DNA from: VAZQ01 sp963753575
Lineage (GTDB): Bacteria; Pseudomonadota; Alphaproteobacteria; Rhizobiales; Xanthobacteraceae
Direction of reading: 5' to 3'
DNA: 64,000 bases
Assembly: GCA_963753575.1 (NCBI GenBank)
Contig: CAVWCR010000003.1
Coordinates: forward strand, 3,534,001 to 3,598,000
The notes beneath the pieces were generated by a model. It saw only the letters and a program-made list of their open reading frames with translations. It was not told the DNA's origin and ran no database searches. Each line of letters begins with the position of its first letter. The first letter of the stretch is position 1. Positions 24,956-32,984 of this stretch are shown in pieces. Both the position numbers and the translations under genes were made by a program.

Positions 24956-25243
24956 GGTTGCCTCCCGATGCTGTGTTGCGATCAGTCTAGTCGAACTCGT
25001 AGGGTGGGCAAAGGCGTGCTCAAGCGACCCAGGCCTTTCCACGCGCACAACACAGCGCCATGCCCACCGACGTCTTGCGCTGAGTGATGGTGGGCACGGC
25101 GCGGCGCGCCTTTGCCCACCCTACAGGTGCTGCGGCAATGAGCATCTGCCGTCGGACACAGAATTGCAGTAGACTTCGCGCCACGGGCCGCCGCCGCCCC
25201 AATTGAAAAAACAACCATTGCCGTTGCGCCAGGGAGGGATGCC

Positions 25244-26212
25244 ATGATCAGCAGACGCCGCTTTCTATGCACCACCGCCGCCGGTCTTCTCGTTGCCGGC
25301 GATGCGTTGGCGCCAGCCTATCCCGTAAAGCCGATCCGGATGATCGTGCCGTTCCCGCCCGGCGGGCCGATCGACACCATGGCGCGGCTCATCGGCGATC
25401 AGATGTCGTCGGCACTCCATCAGAATGTGGTGATCGAAAACCGTCCGGGCGCCGGCGCCACCATCGGCTCGAAGGCAGTCGCGGGCGCGGAACCGGACGG
25501 CTACACGCTTCTGTTCGCGTCGTCCGGATCACTTGCGGTCACGCCGGCGCTGTACAAGAACGCGGGCTACGATCCGGTGAAGAGCTTCGCGCCAATCGCC
25601 GCGGTGTCGAGCGGCGTGCTGGTGCTCGCGGTCACGCCCTCGCTGCCGGTGAAGAATGTGAAGGAACTCGTCGCCTACGCCAAGGCCAATCCGGGCAAGC
25701 TCAACTATGGCTCCGGGCTCGGCACGCCGCCGCATGTGGCGTGGGGCCTGTTCAAGCTGCAGACCGGCACCGACATTCTGTACGTGCCCTACCAGGGGGC
25801 CGCGCCCGCGATCACCGATCTCCTGGCCGGGCGCAACCACATGATCATCGACGCGCCCGGCGTGCTGCTCGCGCATATCCGCGACAACAAACTGCGCGCG
25901 CTCGCGGTCACCGGCCCGACGCGCAACGCCAATCTGCCTGACGTGCCGACCATGGTCGAGAGCGGCTACCCCGACTTCCTGATGACATTCTGGACCGGCG
26001 TGGTGGCGCCGGCGGGCACGTCGCCAGCGATCGTGACCAAGCTCAACGAGGCGATCAACAAGGGCCTGCAGTCGGCGGCGCTGAAGGCGCGGCTTGCCAG
26101 CTTCCAGGTCGAGCCCAAGCCCGGCTCGCCGGCGGACTTCGCCGCCTTCATCGCGTCAGAATCGAAAAAGTGGGCCGAGGTGATCAAGGCCGCCGGCATC
26201 AAGATCGGGTGA
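25244..26212 (+). CDS. Bug-type substrate-binding protein 7 (twin-arginine-like signal)
   Basis: The 322-residue protein opens MISRRRFLCTTAAGLLVAGD, a twin-arginine-type signal (RRRFL), unlike the Sec signals of the other binding proteins here. The domain IRMIVPFPPGGPIDTMARL, VVIENRPGAGATIGSKAVAG and LPDVPTMVESGYPDF is canonical Bug. It is divergent from the UbiD gene and convergent with the quinone reductase, only 3 nt from its stop. No permease is adjacent. Confidence 0.87.
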   Translation: MISRRRFLCTTAAGLLVAGDALAPAYPVKPIRMIVPFPPGGPIDTMARLIGDQMSSALHQNVVIENRPGAGATIGSKAVAGAEPDGYTLLFASSGSLAVTPALYKNAGYDPVKSFAPIAAVSSGVLVLAVTPSLPVKNVKELVAYAKANPGKLNYGSGLGTPPHVAWGLFKLQTGTDILYVPYQGAAPAITDLLAGRNHMIIDAPGVLLAHIRDNKLRALAVTGPTRNANLPDVPTMVESGYPDFLMTFWTGVVAPAGTSPAIVTKLNEAINKGLQSAALKARLASFQVEPKPGSPADFAAFIASESKKWAEVIKAAGIKIG

Positions 26213-26215
26213 CGC

Positions 26216-27217
26216 TTACGGCAGGAGCAGCACCGACCCCGCGACCGTCCGCTCCTCGACCGCGCGATGCGCGCTCGCGGCGTCGGCGAGCGCATATGTC
26301 GCGCCGATCTCAATTCCGAGCGCGCCGTTGCGCACCAGCTCGAACAGCGCGGCGGCGGCCGCCCGCATCGCCGGCACATCGGCCGTGAGCCTTGAGAGCG
26401 CGGGACGCGAGACCGCGAGCGAGCCCTTCTTGGCCAGCAGCAGAAGATCGAGCGGCGGCGGGTGGCCCGACGCATTGCCGTAGTTGACCAGCATGCCGAA
26501 CGGCCGCACGCAATCGAGCGAGGCCAGAAAGACATCCTTGCCAACGCCGTCGTAGACCGCCGCGACGCCCGCCGGCACAATGGCCTTCACGGCGACGACG
26601 AAATCGGTCTCGCGATAGAGGATCGCATGATCGCAGCCGTGCTGCTGCGCGATCTTGGCCTTCTCACGCGAGCCGACAGTGCCGATCACGGTCGCGCCAA
26701 GATGCTTCGCCCACTGGCACAGGATGAGGCCGACGCCGCCCGCCGCGCCGTGCACCAGGATCGTGTCGCCGGGCTTCGGCTTGTAGACCCGGTTGATGAT
26801 CATCGAGGCGGTCAGGCCCTTGACCATCATGGCGGCCGCCTGCCGATCCGAGATCGCATCCGGCAGCTTGACGAGGCGCTCGGCCGGCACGTTGCGCTCG
26901 TCGGCGTAGGCGCCGGTGTCCTCGAAGAACTCGCCGCGCATGCCGGCATACGCCACGCGATCGCCTGGCCGCAGATCGGTGACGCCCGCGCCGACGCCGG
27001 CCACGACACCGGCGGCCTCGTTGCCGGGAATGAGCGGAAACCGCTGCGCTCGCGCGATGTAGAAACCGCCGCGGCGCACGTTGATGTCGGAGAAATTCAC
27101 CCCGATCGCGCTCTGGCGCACGCGCGCCTCGCCTGCGCCCGGCGGCGGCAGCACGATATCCTCATAGCGCAGCACGTCAGGACCGCCATTGGTGTGAATG
27201 CGCACGGCTTTGGTCAT
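26216..27217 (-). CDS. Zinc-independent quinone oxidoreductase (MDR family)
   Basis: The 333-residue protein matches the QOR/zeta-crystallin branch of medium-chain dehydrogenases. It opens with AVRIHTNGGPDVLRYEDI, and GNEAAGVVAGVGAGVTDLRPGDRVAY replaces the zinc-ligand region with no cysteines. The NADPH motif is ILVHGAAGGVGLILCQWAKHLGATVIG. It reduces quinones or enones with NADPH and may detoxify aromatic intermediates. The reading frame is intact and of normal length. Confidence 0.9.
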   Translation of the reverse strand: MTKAVRIHTNGGPDVLRYEDIVLPPPGAGEARVRQSAIGVNFSDINVRRGGFYIARAQRFPLIPGNEAAGVVAGVGAGVTDLRPGDRVAYAGMRGEFFEDTGAYADERNVPAERLVKLPDAISDRQAAAMMVKGLTASMIINRVYKPKPGDTILVHGAAGGVGLILCQWAKHLGATVIGTVGSREKAKIAQQHGCDHAILYRETDFVVAVKAIVPAGVAAVYDGVGKDVFLASLDCVRPFGMLVNYGNASGHPPPLDLLLLAKKGSLAVSRPALSRLTADVPAMRAAAAALFELVRNGALGIEIGATYALADAASAHRAVEERTVAGSVLLLP

Positions 27218-27317
27218 GGGGCACTATGGGGGCGGCGACGGATCAGGCGCAAGCCGCTCCAGGGCTAGTGGCGCTGGGCTTTTCCGCTCGCCAAGATATG
27301 AAGCAATGACTCTCCTG

Positions 27318-27428
27318 TGTCGTCCCCGCGCAGGCGGGGACCCATACGCCGCAGCAACGACGATGTGGCAAGGACTGTGATAACGGAAACTTCAGTGGTT
27401 ATGGGTCCCCGCCTGCGCGGGGACGACA
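27318..27428. repeat. Inverted pair of GTCCCCGC-family palindromes
   Basis: The 28-bp copies at 27318-27345 (GTCGTCCCCGCGCAGGCGGG core) and 27401-27428 are perfect inverted repeats with a 55-nt spacer. The GGGACCCAT ends point inward, as in the other pairs. No gene lies between them. Confidence 0.85.
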
Positions 27429-27483
27429 GAGGCTGGGTTCGTGCACGCGCAGAGACGAACGGAGAAAACTACAACGGAGAAAC

Positions 27484-28194
27484 TCAGAACTGCGCGGCGA
27501 GCTTCTGCAGGCCCATGACCTGAACGAGCTGGCGCACTTCGCCCTTCTGCTGCTCGCTGAACATCATGATGAGCGGGATTGCGGCCGACTTGAGCTGCTG
27601 CACTTCGGGGCCCTCGGCATCAATCGCAGCAAGCTTGCCGCCGTGCTTCTTCACCTTGTAGGCGATGCCGCGCAACGCCGCCTCGACCGCCGGCCAGTAG
27701 CGCTCCTGGTCGGGCGTCAGCTTCAGGCGCGCCTTGATGCTGGCGATCTGCGCGTCATTGAGAATGTGGTGGTTATCCGGCTTGGGGCGTGCGCGCGGCC
27801 GCGGCGTCGGCGCAACCGCGGTCTCGGCGCCAGCCGATGCAACTGCAGCCATACGGGTCGTCTCGGCCGAGTCCGCATAGGCGAGCACACTGCCCGGCAG
27901 CACCTGACGCGATTCCGTCGAGGCGAGCGCGAAGGTCGGATTGGGATTGAACAGGATCTGCTTCTGCTCTTGCCGCTTGGCGACGGCCGTCACGGCCGAA
28001 GCCTGCTTTGCGGGCGCGTTGGCCCAGGTGGCCGGAAAACGCAATGCGATGATTTGAGCAGGCGTGAGCTCTTTGCTCTGGGCTTCGCTCCACCCCACCA
28101 AAAGACCGGCAACGCTCGCACCGATCACGGCCCCGATGACTGCGAAACGATGGCGCGCACGCTGTTGCTGCGCGCTCAAGTCCACCCACTGCAT
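27484..28194 (-). CDS. LTXXQ-motif (Spy/CpxP-like) periplasmic or membrane-anchored protein
   Basis: The 236-residue protein has one N-terminal membrane segment (RFAVIGAVIGASVAGLLVGW), then a low-complexity Ala/Pro linker. The C-terminal helical domain carries ASIKARLKLTPDQERYWPAVEAALR, with the LTPDQ form of the LTxxQ motif. Spy/CpxP proteins are periplasmic chaperones of envelope stress. The frame is open upstream of the ATG at 28194, but that part lacks conserved features. The function beyond envelope association is unknown. Confidence 0.7.
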   Translation of the reverse strand: MQWVDLSAQQQRARHRFAVIGAVIGASVAGLLVGWSEAQSKELTPAQIIALRFPATWANAPAKQASAVTAVAKRQEQKQILFNPNPTFALASTESRQVLPGSVLAYADSAETTRMAAVASAGAETAVAPTPRPRARPKPDNHHILNDAQIASIKARLKLTPDQERYWPAVEAALRGIAYKVKKHGGKLAAIDAEGPEVQQLKSAAIPLIMMFSEQQKGEVRQLVQVMGLQKLAAQF

Positions 28195-28394
28195 GCTCGA
28201 TTGTCCCCGAGTCTCCCGAATCGAGAGACATGTTGCCGGTAAACCACGGTCAAACTGTGACCGTCCCCTCTTTTCTATCCACTGAATTGGTAGAAACATG
28301 CTTAATATCGGAACATTTTACGAACGGAAACGGGAACTCGTCGGCGCAAGACGGCGGTGGCGGAGGCGGGCGGCCCACATGCTATAGGGCAGGC

Positions 28395-29595
28395 ATGACG
28401 ACTTCTTCCGGCATTGTCATCATCGGCGGCGGTATCGGCGGACTGGCGGCTGCGCTCGCGCTGATCCAACTCGGCTGCGAGGCCACGGTCTACGAGCAAG
28501 CTCCCGAGCTCAAGGAAGTCGGTGCCGGCATCCAGGTCGGAGCCAACGGCACGCGCGTCCTGCATGCGCTTGGGCTGAAAGAGGCGCTCGAAGCCGTACA
28601 GGTGCTGCCCTCCGGCAAGGAGGCGCGGCTGTGGAACACCGGCGAGCGCTGGACCACGTTTGATCTCGGCACCGTTTCGCGCGAGCGCTACGGCGCCCCG
28701 CACCTGATGCTCCACCGCGGCGACCTGCATGCGGCGCTCGCCGAAGCGATCCGCGCGCGCCGACCGGATGCGATCCGGCTAGGCCATCGCGTGAGCGGCC
28801 TCACGCAAGATGCAGAGCGTGTCACCGTCGCGTTCACCAACGGCGCCAAGGTCGCGGCGGGAATCGTGATCGGCGCCGACGGCATCCACTCGCCGGTGCG
28901 CGAAAGCCTGTTCGGAAAGGACGATCCGCAGTTCACCGGCGTCGTCGCCTGGCGCGGGCTGGTGCCGATGGAGCGGCTGCCGGCGCACATCTCGCGCACC
29001 GCGGCGACGAGTTGGCTCGGGCCCGGCGGCCATGTGCTGCACTATCCGGTGCGGCGCGGCGAACTGATGAACGCCGTGCTCTTTGTCGAGCGCTCAGACT
29101 GGCAGGTCGAAATCCTGGACCGTCGAAGGCACGGTCAGCGAGCTCGCCCATGATTTTCGCGGCTGGCACGCGGACGTGCACGCCATCATCCGCAACATCG
29201 AGCGGCCGTTCAAATGGGCGCTGAAGCTGCGCGAGCCGCTGCCGCGCTGGAGCCAAGGCCGCGTCACACTGCTCGGCGACGCCTGCCACCCGACGCTGCC
29301 CTATCTCGGCCAGGGCGCCGTGATGGCGCTCGAGGATGCCTATGTGCTGGCGGGCGCGCTCGCGCGTCACGCCGGCGATCCGGCGGCGGCGTTCGCGCAA
29401 TACGAAGCGGCGCGGCGCGAGCGCACCGCCGCGGTGGTGCGGCGCTCCTCGCAGACGCGCGTGCTTGCGAACGACCGCGCGTTCGCGGACGCGGCGTCCG
29501 CCGCCGCGCATGTCGAGCGCGAATGGCGGCCCGAGCGCGTGTTCGAGCGCTACGACTGGGTGTATTCCTACGACGCCACCAAGGCGGTCGGGTGA
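28395..29595 (+). CDS. FAD-dependent monooxygenase (salicylate hydroxylase-like), single apparent frameshift
   Basis: The protein starts MTTSSGIVIIGGGIGGLAAA (GxGxxG) and contains VIGADGIHSPVR. After the shift it has TLLGDACHPTLPYLGQGAVMALEDAYVLAG, the GD motif of salicylate/6-hydroxynicotinate-type hydroxylases. The frame breaks at 29109-29114, where GAAATC replaces an expected GAATC. Dropping one A joins DWQVE to SWTVEGT and gives a normal 399-residue protein. The extra base lies in a GANTC site, as in cobT and aroK, so it may be a base-calling artefact and not a dead gene. Confidence 0.8.
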
Positions 29596-29616
29596 GCGCT
29601 CTCGCTCACGTTCAAG

Positions 29617-29930
29617 CTAGAGCCGGATGACGCCGAGCCGCGCCGCATGCGCGACTGCGTCGGTGCGGCCGGTAGCATCGAGCTTGTCGATCACCGAGCC
29701 GACGTGGAACTTGGCGGTGTGCACCGAGATGCCGAGCGCGCGCGCAATCATCTTGTTGGACGCGCCTTCCGCCATCAGCTCAAGCACCTCGCGCTCGCGC
29801 GGCGTCAGCGCCGCCTCGGCGCGAGCTTGATGCCGGCAATGGTGCCGAACAGCTCGACGAGCCGTTCCCGCAGGAGCGGCTCGTCGACCTCGACCGCGAC
29901 CACGATCGCTTCTGGCGCCTCATCGTTCAT
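29617..29930 (-). pseudogene. LuxR-type HTH regulator, degraded
   Basis: The N-terminus reads AIVVAVEVDEPLLRERLVEL and stops after GIKLAPRRR. In another frame the HTH continues ALTPREREVLELMAEGASNKMIARALGISVHTAKFHVGSV, in segments, to the end. The receiver or linker part between the two is reduced, so a deletion with a frame change near 29812-29830 is likely. The start is 7 nt after the stop of the protease-like gene, so the two formed an operon. There is no GANTC site at this break, unlike the other frameshifts. Confidence 0.7.
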
Positions 29931-29937
29931 TCATGGC

Positions 29938-30813
29938 TCAATGCTGCGGCCTCTCACCGATGGTCAGCGTGACCTGCGCGGGCGCGCCTGCGCGCTTGAG
30001 CGAGAGGACCGCGGTGGTGCCGATGCTGTCGGGCCCGAGCGTGCGCCGCAGCGACCGGATGCTCTCGATCGGCCGGCCATCCCAGGCGGCGATCACGTCG
30101 CCCTGGGCGAGACCCGCAGCAGCGCCCGGGCCGTCGCGATCGACGCTCATCACAATGGCGCCGACGCCGCCGTCATCGAGCCGCACCGGCTGCAGGCCAA
30201 GGCCGAGATAGCCGCGCGCAATGCGGCCGTGCGTCTCGAGCTTCGCGGCCACCCGCTCGATCGTTGCCGACGGAATGACCAGTACGCGCCGGCGCGGCCC
30301 GAACACCGCCATGCCGATGCCGCGGCCCGCCGCATCGATGACGACACCGCCCTCGGCGAGGCGGCTGAGCGACAGATCAAGCTCGACGCGCGCATCGATC
30401 TCGCCGCCGCGCAGCGAGCGCCACTTCGGTCCCGCGAGTGACACGATGCCGAGCGCGGCGAGCGGCTCGCCCTCGCGCGAACCGACGACGAGCGCGAGAG
30501 CGCCAATCTTGACCGCGCCGGTGTCGAGGGCGACCGGCGCAGCCGGCGCACCGTCGACCCGCAGCAGCGCGACGTTGGTCGCGGGATCGCGGCCGGCGAG
30601 CGTGGCCTTGGCTGTCGCGCCGCCAGGCGACACGACGGTAATCTCACCCTCCTCGGCGAGCGCTTCATCGGCGGTGACGACGAGCCCTCCCCGCCACACG
30701 AACCCGCTTGCGCGCGAGCGATGCGAATGAACGGCGACGACGCCGGGCGCGGCCGCAGCGGTAATACGCTGCAATTCGGCGGACAGGGACGGCAGCGAGA
30801 AAGCTTCAGACAT
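29938..30813 (-). CDS. DegP/HtrA-like S1C protein with PDZ domain, catalytic triad lost
   Basis: The 291-residue protein has a trypsin-like region and a C-terminal PDZ domain (RGYLGLGLQPVRLDDGGVGA, then GDVIAAWDGRPIESIRSLRRTLG). The usual His box is VVTADEALAEE here, with no His, and the GNSGG serine box is replaced by LSRLAEGGVVIDAAG, with no Ser. Only the Asp region (DPATNVALLRV) remains. It has no signal peptide. It is therefore probably an inactive scaffold or sensor protein. AGGAGG precedes the ATG at 30813. The degraded luxR gene follows it. Confidence 0.75.
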   Translation of the reverse strand: MSEAFSLPSLSAELQRITAAAAPGVVAVHSHRSRASGFVWRGGLVVTADEALAEEGEITVVSPGGATAKATLAGRDPATNVALLRVDGAPAAPVALDTGAVKIGALALVVGSREGEPLAALGIVSLAGPKWRSLRGGEIDARVELDLSLSRLAEGGVVIDAAGRGIGMAVFGPRRRVLVIPSATIERVAAKLETHGRIARGYLGLGLQPVRLDDGGVGAIVMSVDRDGPGAAAGLAQGDVIAAWDGRPIESIRSLRRTLGPDSIGTTAVLSLKRAGAPAQVTLTIGERPQH

Positions 30814-31019
30814 CGGGACCTCCTGGGAGCTCAGTTTTATGTCCCTCTCGTGTGCGCGCGGCGCTTGGCCGTGCCTATCGCCCGGGTGGGCAGGTCGGTG
30901 CCGGAAGGGCCGACCATGAACCGCGATCGGCACGCGCATTCCCGCCCCTGCACAAGTGGGCACGCGGCTTGGGCGGCAAAAGATCAAGGGAGGTGCAACG
31001 GTATCACCCTGCCCCAATC

Positions 31020-31044
31020 AAAAAGCCCGGCATTGCTGCCGGGC
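31020..31044 (-). terminator. Rho-independent terminator of carD
   Basis: An 8-bp stem GCCCGGCA/TGCCGGGC with a TTGC loop (31025-31044) is followed on the minus strand by TTTTT. It lies 41 bp past the carD stop codon. Confidence 0.85.
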
Positions 31045-31084
31045 TTCTCGAAGGCTGTGCAGGCGAATTGGCTTGCAGCGATGC

Positions 31085-31657
31085 TTACGCGGCCTCGTCC
31101 TCGACCGCCTCGTCTTCCTCGGCGGGCTTGGCTGGACCACGGCGCGGGCCCTTGGCCAACGCTGCCTCGATTTCCTTGACCGCTTCGGTCTCGGTCACGC
31201 GCTGGACGGCTGCAATCTCGCGCGAGAGCCGGTCGAGCGCGGCTTCGTAGAGCTGACGCTCGGAGTAGGACTGTTCCGGCTGGCTCTCGGAGCGAAAGAG
31301 GTCGCGCACGACCTCGGCGATCGCCACGATGTCGCCGGAGTTGATCTTGGCCTCGTATTCCTGCGCACGACGCGACCACATTGTCCGCTTGATCCGGGCG
31401 CGGCCCTTGAGCGTTTCAAGCGCACGGCGCACGAGCGGCGGCTCGGCAAGCTTGCGCATGCCGACAGAGGCGATCTTCGCGGTCGGAACCCGCAGCGTCA
31501 TCTTGTCCTTGATGAACGTGATGACGAACAGCTCCAGCTTGGCTCCCGCGATCTCCTGCTCCTCGATCGAGAGGATCTGACCAACGCCATGCGCCGGATA
31601 GACGATAAACTCGTTAGTCTTGAATCCCTGACGTTGAGTGGCCTTCTTGGTGGTCAT
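31085..31657 (-). CDS. carD: CarD-family transcriptional regulator
   Basis: The 190-residue protein starts MTTKKATQRQGFKTNEFIVYPAHGVGQILSIEEQEI, the RNA-polymerase-interacting Tudor-like domain of CarD/TRCF-RID. A helical DNA-binding half follows (LKGRARIKRTMWSRRAQEYEAKINSGD, in segments) and an acidic Ala/Glu tail. CarD stabilises open promoter complexes, notably at rRNA promoters. The ATG at 31657 has AAGGAG 11 nt upstream. The frame stays open to a GTG at 31822, adding 55 Lys/Arg/Pro-rich residues with no RBS. Confidence 0.88.
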   Translation of the reverse strand: MTTKKATQRQGFKTNEFIVYPAHGVGQILSIEEQEIAGAKLELFVITFIKDKMTLRVPTAKIASVGMRKLAEPPLVRRALETLKGRARIKRTMWSRRAQEYEAKINSGDIVAIAEVVRDLFRSESQPEQSYSERQLYEAALDRLSREIAAVQRVTETEAVKEIEAALAKGPRRGPAKPAEEDEAVEDEAA

Positions 31658-31875
31658 TCCAGGAACTGCTCCTTCCACGTCCGGCTTGCGACGGACATTG
31701 GCTATGGGAGCCCGGCGGCGGACGGAACCGCGCACAGGCGCCCTCCGCCGAGGGGCGGCTTTCTTACTCCGCCTGGTCACAGCGGCGGCTTTCTTTGACC
31801 TATGACGCGTTCTTCCTGCCACGGCACGCAGCGTATAAACTCACGCCCCTCACTGACGATTTGCTTCCGGAATGA

Positions 31876-31905
31876 CCCCAAAAATAAGGCTCCCCCACGG
31901 GGAGC
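31876..31905 (-). terminator. Probable terminator downstream of fdxA
   Basis: A 7-bp stem GCTCCCC/GGGGAGC with a CAC loop (31889-31905) is followed on the minus strand by CTTATTTTTGG. It lies about 170 bp past the fdxA stop, before carD. The rest of 31906-32075 is AT-rich with no gene. Confidence 0.65.
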
Positions 31906-32075
31906 GGCCTGAATTACGGGGCTTCCGTCTTTTTTTAATATATAGCACATTTTCCGCAAAAATCAAAGCTTTACGGCCACAAAAAACGGTATTTCTGTCA
32001 TGCGGGCCAAATTAATTTTGGACCAGTTGGTTAATCCTCCCTGGCCCAAACGCATCAAGAAAATCACAAGGTGGA

Positions 32076-32411
32076 TCAGTCCCCGGTCCCGGGGTTGGGA
32101 GAAAAATATTGCTCCTTGCCGGCCACGCCTTCCCAGGACTTGGAGTCGGCCGGGGGCGTCTTCTTGGTGGTGATGTTGGGCCAGACCTTGGCGAAGTCGG
32201 CGTTGACGGACAGCCACTTTTCGAGCCCCGGCTCGGTGTCCGGCTTGATCGCCTCGACCGGGCATTCCGGCTCGCACACACCGCAATCGATGCACTCGTC
32301 CGGGTGAATGACCAGCATGTTTTCACCCTCGTAGAAGCAGTCCACAGGACAAACTTCCACGCAGTCCATCAGCTTGCACTTGATGCAGCGTTCATCGACG
32401 ATGTAGGTCAT
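32076..32411 (-). CDS. fdxA: Seven-iron ferredoxin FdxA
   Basis: The 111-residue protein opens MTYIVDERCIKCKLMDCVEV and has CPVDCFYEGENMLVIHPDECIDCGVCEPECPVEAI in segments. This Cys spacing binds one [3Fe-4S] and one [4Fe-4S] cluster. It is an electron carrier, essential in several alphaproteobacteria. The ATG at 32411 follows GGAG; a TTG two codons earlier is not needed. It precedes carD on the same strand, a common alphaproteobacterial neighbourhood. Confidence 0.95.
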   Translation of the reverse strand: MTYIVDERCIKCKLMDCVEVCPVDCFYEGENMLVIHPDECIDCGVCEPECPVEAIKPDTEPGLEKWLSVNADFAKVWPNITTKKTPPADSKSWEGVAGKEQYFSPNPGTGD

Positions 32412-32595
32412 CACCAACTCCAGATCGGCCTAATGCCGCCGATTTGAAGTTCCTACAACAATTGAGGCGAGCTCGGTCAGGAACTTCAAATCGAAACCAG
32501 CGGCTGACTAGCGCAAGGCTTTCCCCCGGGCAAGAGACGACGGCCATTTCGGGCCATTGATTGCGTTTACGGGTAGGCGGCCCTCTTTCACACTT
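32412..32595. other. Gap between fdxA and the S4 gene
   Basis: No gene is seen. The sequence ATTTGAAGTTCCT and its inverted copy AGGAACTTCAAAT occur at 32442-32454 and 32479-32491 and can form a 13-bp hairpin across 24 nt. It lies upstream of fdxA, so it could be a 5' control structure or the terminator region of the helicase-S4 operon. Confidence 0.55.
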
Positions 32596-32964
32596 TCACG
32601 GCTCCTCCGTGAACCGGTGGATCGCGCGGCGCTCGCGCTTGGTCGGTCGGCCGGAGCCCGGCGCGCGCAGTGCGGGTTCTGCCGGCCGCTCAGGTGGCGG
32701 CGCGGTGAGATCCTCATAGAGCGCCCTCCCCGCCGCAGCGTCGCCACGCCGCTCCGCGAACCCCGCCACCTTGAGGACCCGAACCGCACGGTCGAGCGCG
32801 ACCGTGATCACGTCGCCTGCCTTGACCGCATGGCTTGCGGCGGAAACGCGGGCGCCGTTCACCCGCACATGGCCGGATCCGGCAAGCGCGGCGGCAGCCG
32901 AGCGCGTGCGTACCACGCGCGCGTGCCACAACCACTTATCTATGCGCTGACGGTCCAACGGCAA
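32596..32964 (-). CDS. S4-domain RNA-binding protein (Hsp15-like)
   Basis: The 122-residue protein opens with the S4 fold RQRIDKWLWHARVVRTRSAAAALAGSGHVRVNG (in segments). Then comes KAGDVITVAL, and a basic C-terminus SGRPTKRERRAIHRF. This is the Hsp15/HslR type, which binds 23S rRNA on stalled or dissociated 50S subunits with nascent chains. It starts 20 nt after the stop of the large helicase gene on the same strand, so helicase and RNA-binding protein form an operon. Confidence 0.88.
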   Translation of the reverse strand: MPLDRQRIDKWLWHARVVRTRSAAAALAGSGHVRVNGARVSAASHAVKAGDVITVALDRAVRVLKVAGFAERRGDAAAGRALYEDLTAPPPERPAEPALRAPGSGRPTKRERRAIHRFTEEP

Positions 32965-32984
32965 ACCTCAGACCGGGACAAACT

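Noticed and set aside
31658..31822. N-terminal extension of CarD from a GTG at 31822
   Set aside because: The extension is low-complexity Lys/Arg/Pro with no ribosome-binding site, while the ATG at 31657 has AAGGAG and begins at the conserved domain.
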